Source: JBCDBH01 sp039184055 (lineage in GTDB: Bacteria > Acidobacteriota > Thermoanaerobaculia > Multivoradales > J023). From it: DNA of 15,221 bases. Each line of letters starts with the position of its first letter. Positions within the stretch are counted from its first letter, which is position 1. The notes beneath the pieces were generated by a model. The model was not told the origin of the DNA and did not search any database. It worked only from the letters and a program-made list of their open reading frames with translations. Shown piece by piece: positions 13,478 to 15,221 of the stretch. The DNA is taken from NCBI GenBank assembly GCA_039184055.1, contig JBCDBH010000120.1, positions 1-15,221 on the forward strand, written 5' to 3'. The position numbers were made by a program, and so were the translations under genes.

Positions 13478-15221
13478 ATGAAGGCAACGAGGTTTCTCCA
13501 GTGGTCGGCGTGGTTGTCAGTCTTCGCGCTGGCCTGTGCCGACCGGCCGATCGACTCGTGTGTCGCGGCGCTCGAAGCGGAGCGCTACGAAACGGCGGTG
13601 GAGGTTTGCACGCCGATCTGGGAGGCCTCGGGCGATCCGGCCGCGGGTGAGGCGGTGGTGCGGGCTCATTACGGTCTCGGTGACCAGGATGCCGTGCTGG
13701 CCTGGTGGTCGACGTTGCGCGATACGCCGGCCGAGGGACGTGCGGCGGCGCTGGCGGCGCGGGTGTTGTTGGGACGTGGTGAGGCCGATGCCGCCACCGA
13801 TGCCTTCGCACGAGCGGCGGAGCTGCAGGTGGCGGCGGAGGAATGGACGGAGGCGGCGAAGAGTCTCTACGGGCTTTTCTATATCGCTTGGGATGTAGGC
13901 GCCTATCGCGACGCGTTGGCGCATGCGCACGCCGCGGCGGAGGCGGCGGAACGGGCCGGTGACGCGTCGCTGCGCTCGACCGCGCTGTCGGGTTTGTTCA
14001 CGATTCATTACGAGCTGGGTGATCTGGAAGGTGCACGGCACGCCGCCGAGGCGGCGGGGGAGCTGGAGACGGCGACCGATCGCGCCTATGGCTTTTCGTA
14101 TGTCGGCACGTTGCGGCTCGATGAAGGACGTCCGGCGCTGGCCCGCCAGGCGCTCGAGACGGTGCTCGAGCTCGCCACCGGTGAGGAGGATCGTCGTTTT
14201 TTCCGCTCGACCCATCTCAATTTGGTGCGCGCTCATCTCGAGCTCGGCGACGTAGACGCGGCGGCGACGCATCTGGCGTCGGCCTGGGAGCACGCCGAGC
14301 CCGAGGGTCAGGAGCAGAGCGCATTGCTGAGCTTTCAGGCTCGGGTGGCGGCCGCTCAGGGACGTCATGACGACGCGGCCCAGACGCTTCGTGAGGCCTT
14401 GGCCCAGGATCCCCACGATGATTGGCGCTGGGAGCTGGCGCTCCAGCTCGGTGATGCTCTGGCCGTGCTCGGCGATCCGGCGGCGGCCGCCACGGCCTAC
14501 GAGCAGTCGATGACGACGGTCGAGGCGATGCGTCGTGATCTCGGTTTCGACGAGCTCAAACCGTGGCTCTTGGTGAAACGCCGTGAGGCCTTCGAGGCGG
14601 CGTTCGCGTTGGCCGCCGACGATCGACGACGCGCGTTGGAGATCTCGGAGCGGGCCAAGGCGCGCACCTTTCTCGACGCCTTTGTCGATCGCACCGCCGC
14701 GAGCACGGAGATCGCCGAGCGGATGGAGTTTCTCGAGGCTTTGGCGCCGGCGCTGCAATCGTCACCGGTGGCGGGTTTGGCGCCGGTCGCGGAGGTGCTG
14801 ACACGCACCCGTGATCATCACGTGCTGAGCTATGTCCGCGCGCGCGACACGATGTGGCTGCTCGTCGTGACGGACGGTGAGGTGCGGGTACGGAAGCTCT
14901 CGGCGTCGGTGGACGAGATCACGACGCTGGTGGATCGTCTGGTCGCCGCGCCCGGAGAAGGCGCCGCGGCGTGGACGCTGGGTGAATGGTTGTTGCCGCG
15001 CGACGTGTTACCGGTGGCGGGCACGCCCATCGTCATCGCCGCCGATCGGCCGCTCGACCGGGTGCCGTTCGCGGCCTTGCTGCTACGCGACGAACGGTTC
15101 GTGGTCGAAGATCACGATGTGCGCTACGTGCCGAGCGTAAATGCTCTGGCCACCATGCTCGGTCGGCGGCATGATGGGAAGGGTACCGATCTCATCGTCG
15201 CCGGAGATGCAGTGGGCGATC
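13478..15221 (+). CDS. TPR-CHAT domain lipoprotein (3' truncated by window)
   Basis: The frame is open from ATG 13478 past the window end (581 codons seen). The N-terminus (MKATRFLQWSAWLSVFALAC) is a lipoprotein-type signal with a putative lipidated Cys20; the ribosome-binding site is weak. About residues 30-400 are Ala/Glu/Leu-rich helical repeats of TPR type (ALEAERYETAVEVC, ALAHAHAAAEAAERAGD, LVRAHLELGDVDAAATHL, LGDALAVLGDPAAAATAYEQ). About 445 onward begins a CHAT (caspase-HetF-associated with TPRs) domain: HHVLSYVRARDTMWLLVV, then VIAADRPLDRVPFAALLL and VRYVPSVNAL, matching the family's 'PLxxlPfaaL ... PS' core. The catalytic His and Cys of CHAT peptidases would lie beyond 15221, so protease activity cannot be judged. 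It is probably an envelope-anchored caspase-like peptidase or scaffold. Confidence 0.9.
   Translation, partial: MKATRFLQWSAWLSVFALACADRPIDSCVAALEAERYETAVEVCTPIWEASGDPAAGEAVVRAHYGLGDQDAVLAWWSTLRDTPAEGRAAALAARVLLGRGEADAATDAFARAAELQVAAEEWTEAAKSLYGLFYIAWDVGAYRDALAHAHAAAEAAERAGDASLRSTALSGLFTIHYELGDLEGARHAAEAAGELETATDRAYGFSYVGTLRLDEGRPALARQALETVLELATGEEDRRFFRSTHLNLVRAHLELGDVDAAATHLASAWEHAEPEGQEQSALLSFQARVAAAQGRHDDAAQTLREALAQDPHDDWRWELALQLGDALAVLGDPAAAATAYEQSMTTVEAMRRDLGFDELKPWLLVKRREAFEAAFALAADDRRRALEISERAKARTFLDAFVDRTAASTEIAERMEFLEALAPALQSSPVAGLAPVAEVLTRTRDHHVLSYVRARDTMWLLVVTDGEVRVRKLSASVDEITTLVDRLVAAPGEGAAAWTLGEWLLPRDVLPVAGTPIVIAADRPLDRVPFAALLLRDERFVVEDHDVRYVPSVNALATMLGRRHDGKGTDLIVAGDAVGD

Noticed and set aside
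13517..14758. 413-codon minus-strand open frame
   Set aside because: Antisense to the TPR-CHAT gene; Arg-rich shadow of a GC-rich coding frame.

Overview
The window is GC-rich bacterial DNA in which almost every gene encodes an exported or membrane protein. The mix is matrixin-type metalloproteases with PPC-like domains, CARDB repeats, a bacterial EF-hand (ELFGD-type) protein, a membrane-anchored AraC regulator and a TPR-CHAT lipoprotein. It fits Acidobacteriota (Thermoanaerobaculia-like) or Myxococcota; this is inferred from gene content and cannot be resolved from the sequence alone.

Layout. (1) 1-839: the 3' end of a metalloprotease paralogue cut by the window edge. (2) 934-1824: a two-TM pentapeptide-repeat protein. 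(3) 1825-2459: a long non-coding stretch with eight degenerate palindromic repeats at 41-bp steps (1863-2191), then three TGACGTCA-type palindromes and a sigma-54-like -24/-12 element. (4) 2460-4439 and 4744-6741: two full-length matrixin/PPC-like/lectin-like paralogues, each ended by a strong terminator. Both have the same upstream layout: three TGACGT palindromes about 133-166 nt before the start codon and a -24/-12 element between palindromes and start. (5) 6813-7134: a broken duplicate of part of the gene at 9120-9878. (6) 7370-7909: an orphan gene of lower GC with a possible self-pairing leader. (7) 7996-8173: a 178-bp imperfect inverted repeat between two convergent genes. (8) 9878-8173 on the minus strand: two translationally coupled secreted-protein genes (ATGA overlap). 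(9) 10245-12089: a secreted CARDB-repeat protein behind a structured leader. (10) 13342-12173 on the minus strand: a membrane AraC regulator, divergent from a TPR-CHAT lipoprotein that runs off the window from 13478.

Working model (inference). The metalloproteases form a co-regulated paralogue family, switched on by a sigma-54 enhancer-binding protein that recognises TGACGTCA; that activator is not in the window. The most unusual DNA is the helically phased 41-bp array before the first intact metalloprotease, which has two looser relatives before the second. Three of the four intrinsic terminators share the same GGCGGCTC/GAGCCGCC stem. Most large minus-strand frames lying over the plus-strand genes are GC-driven shadows and were left out.
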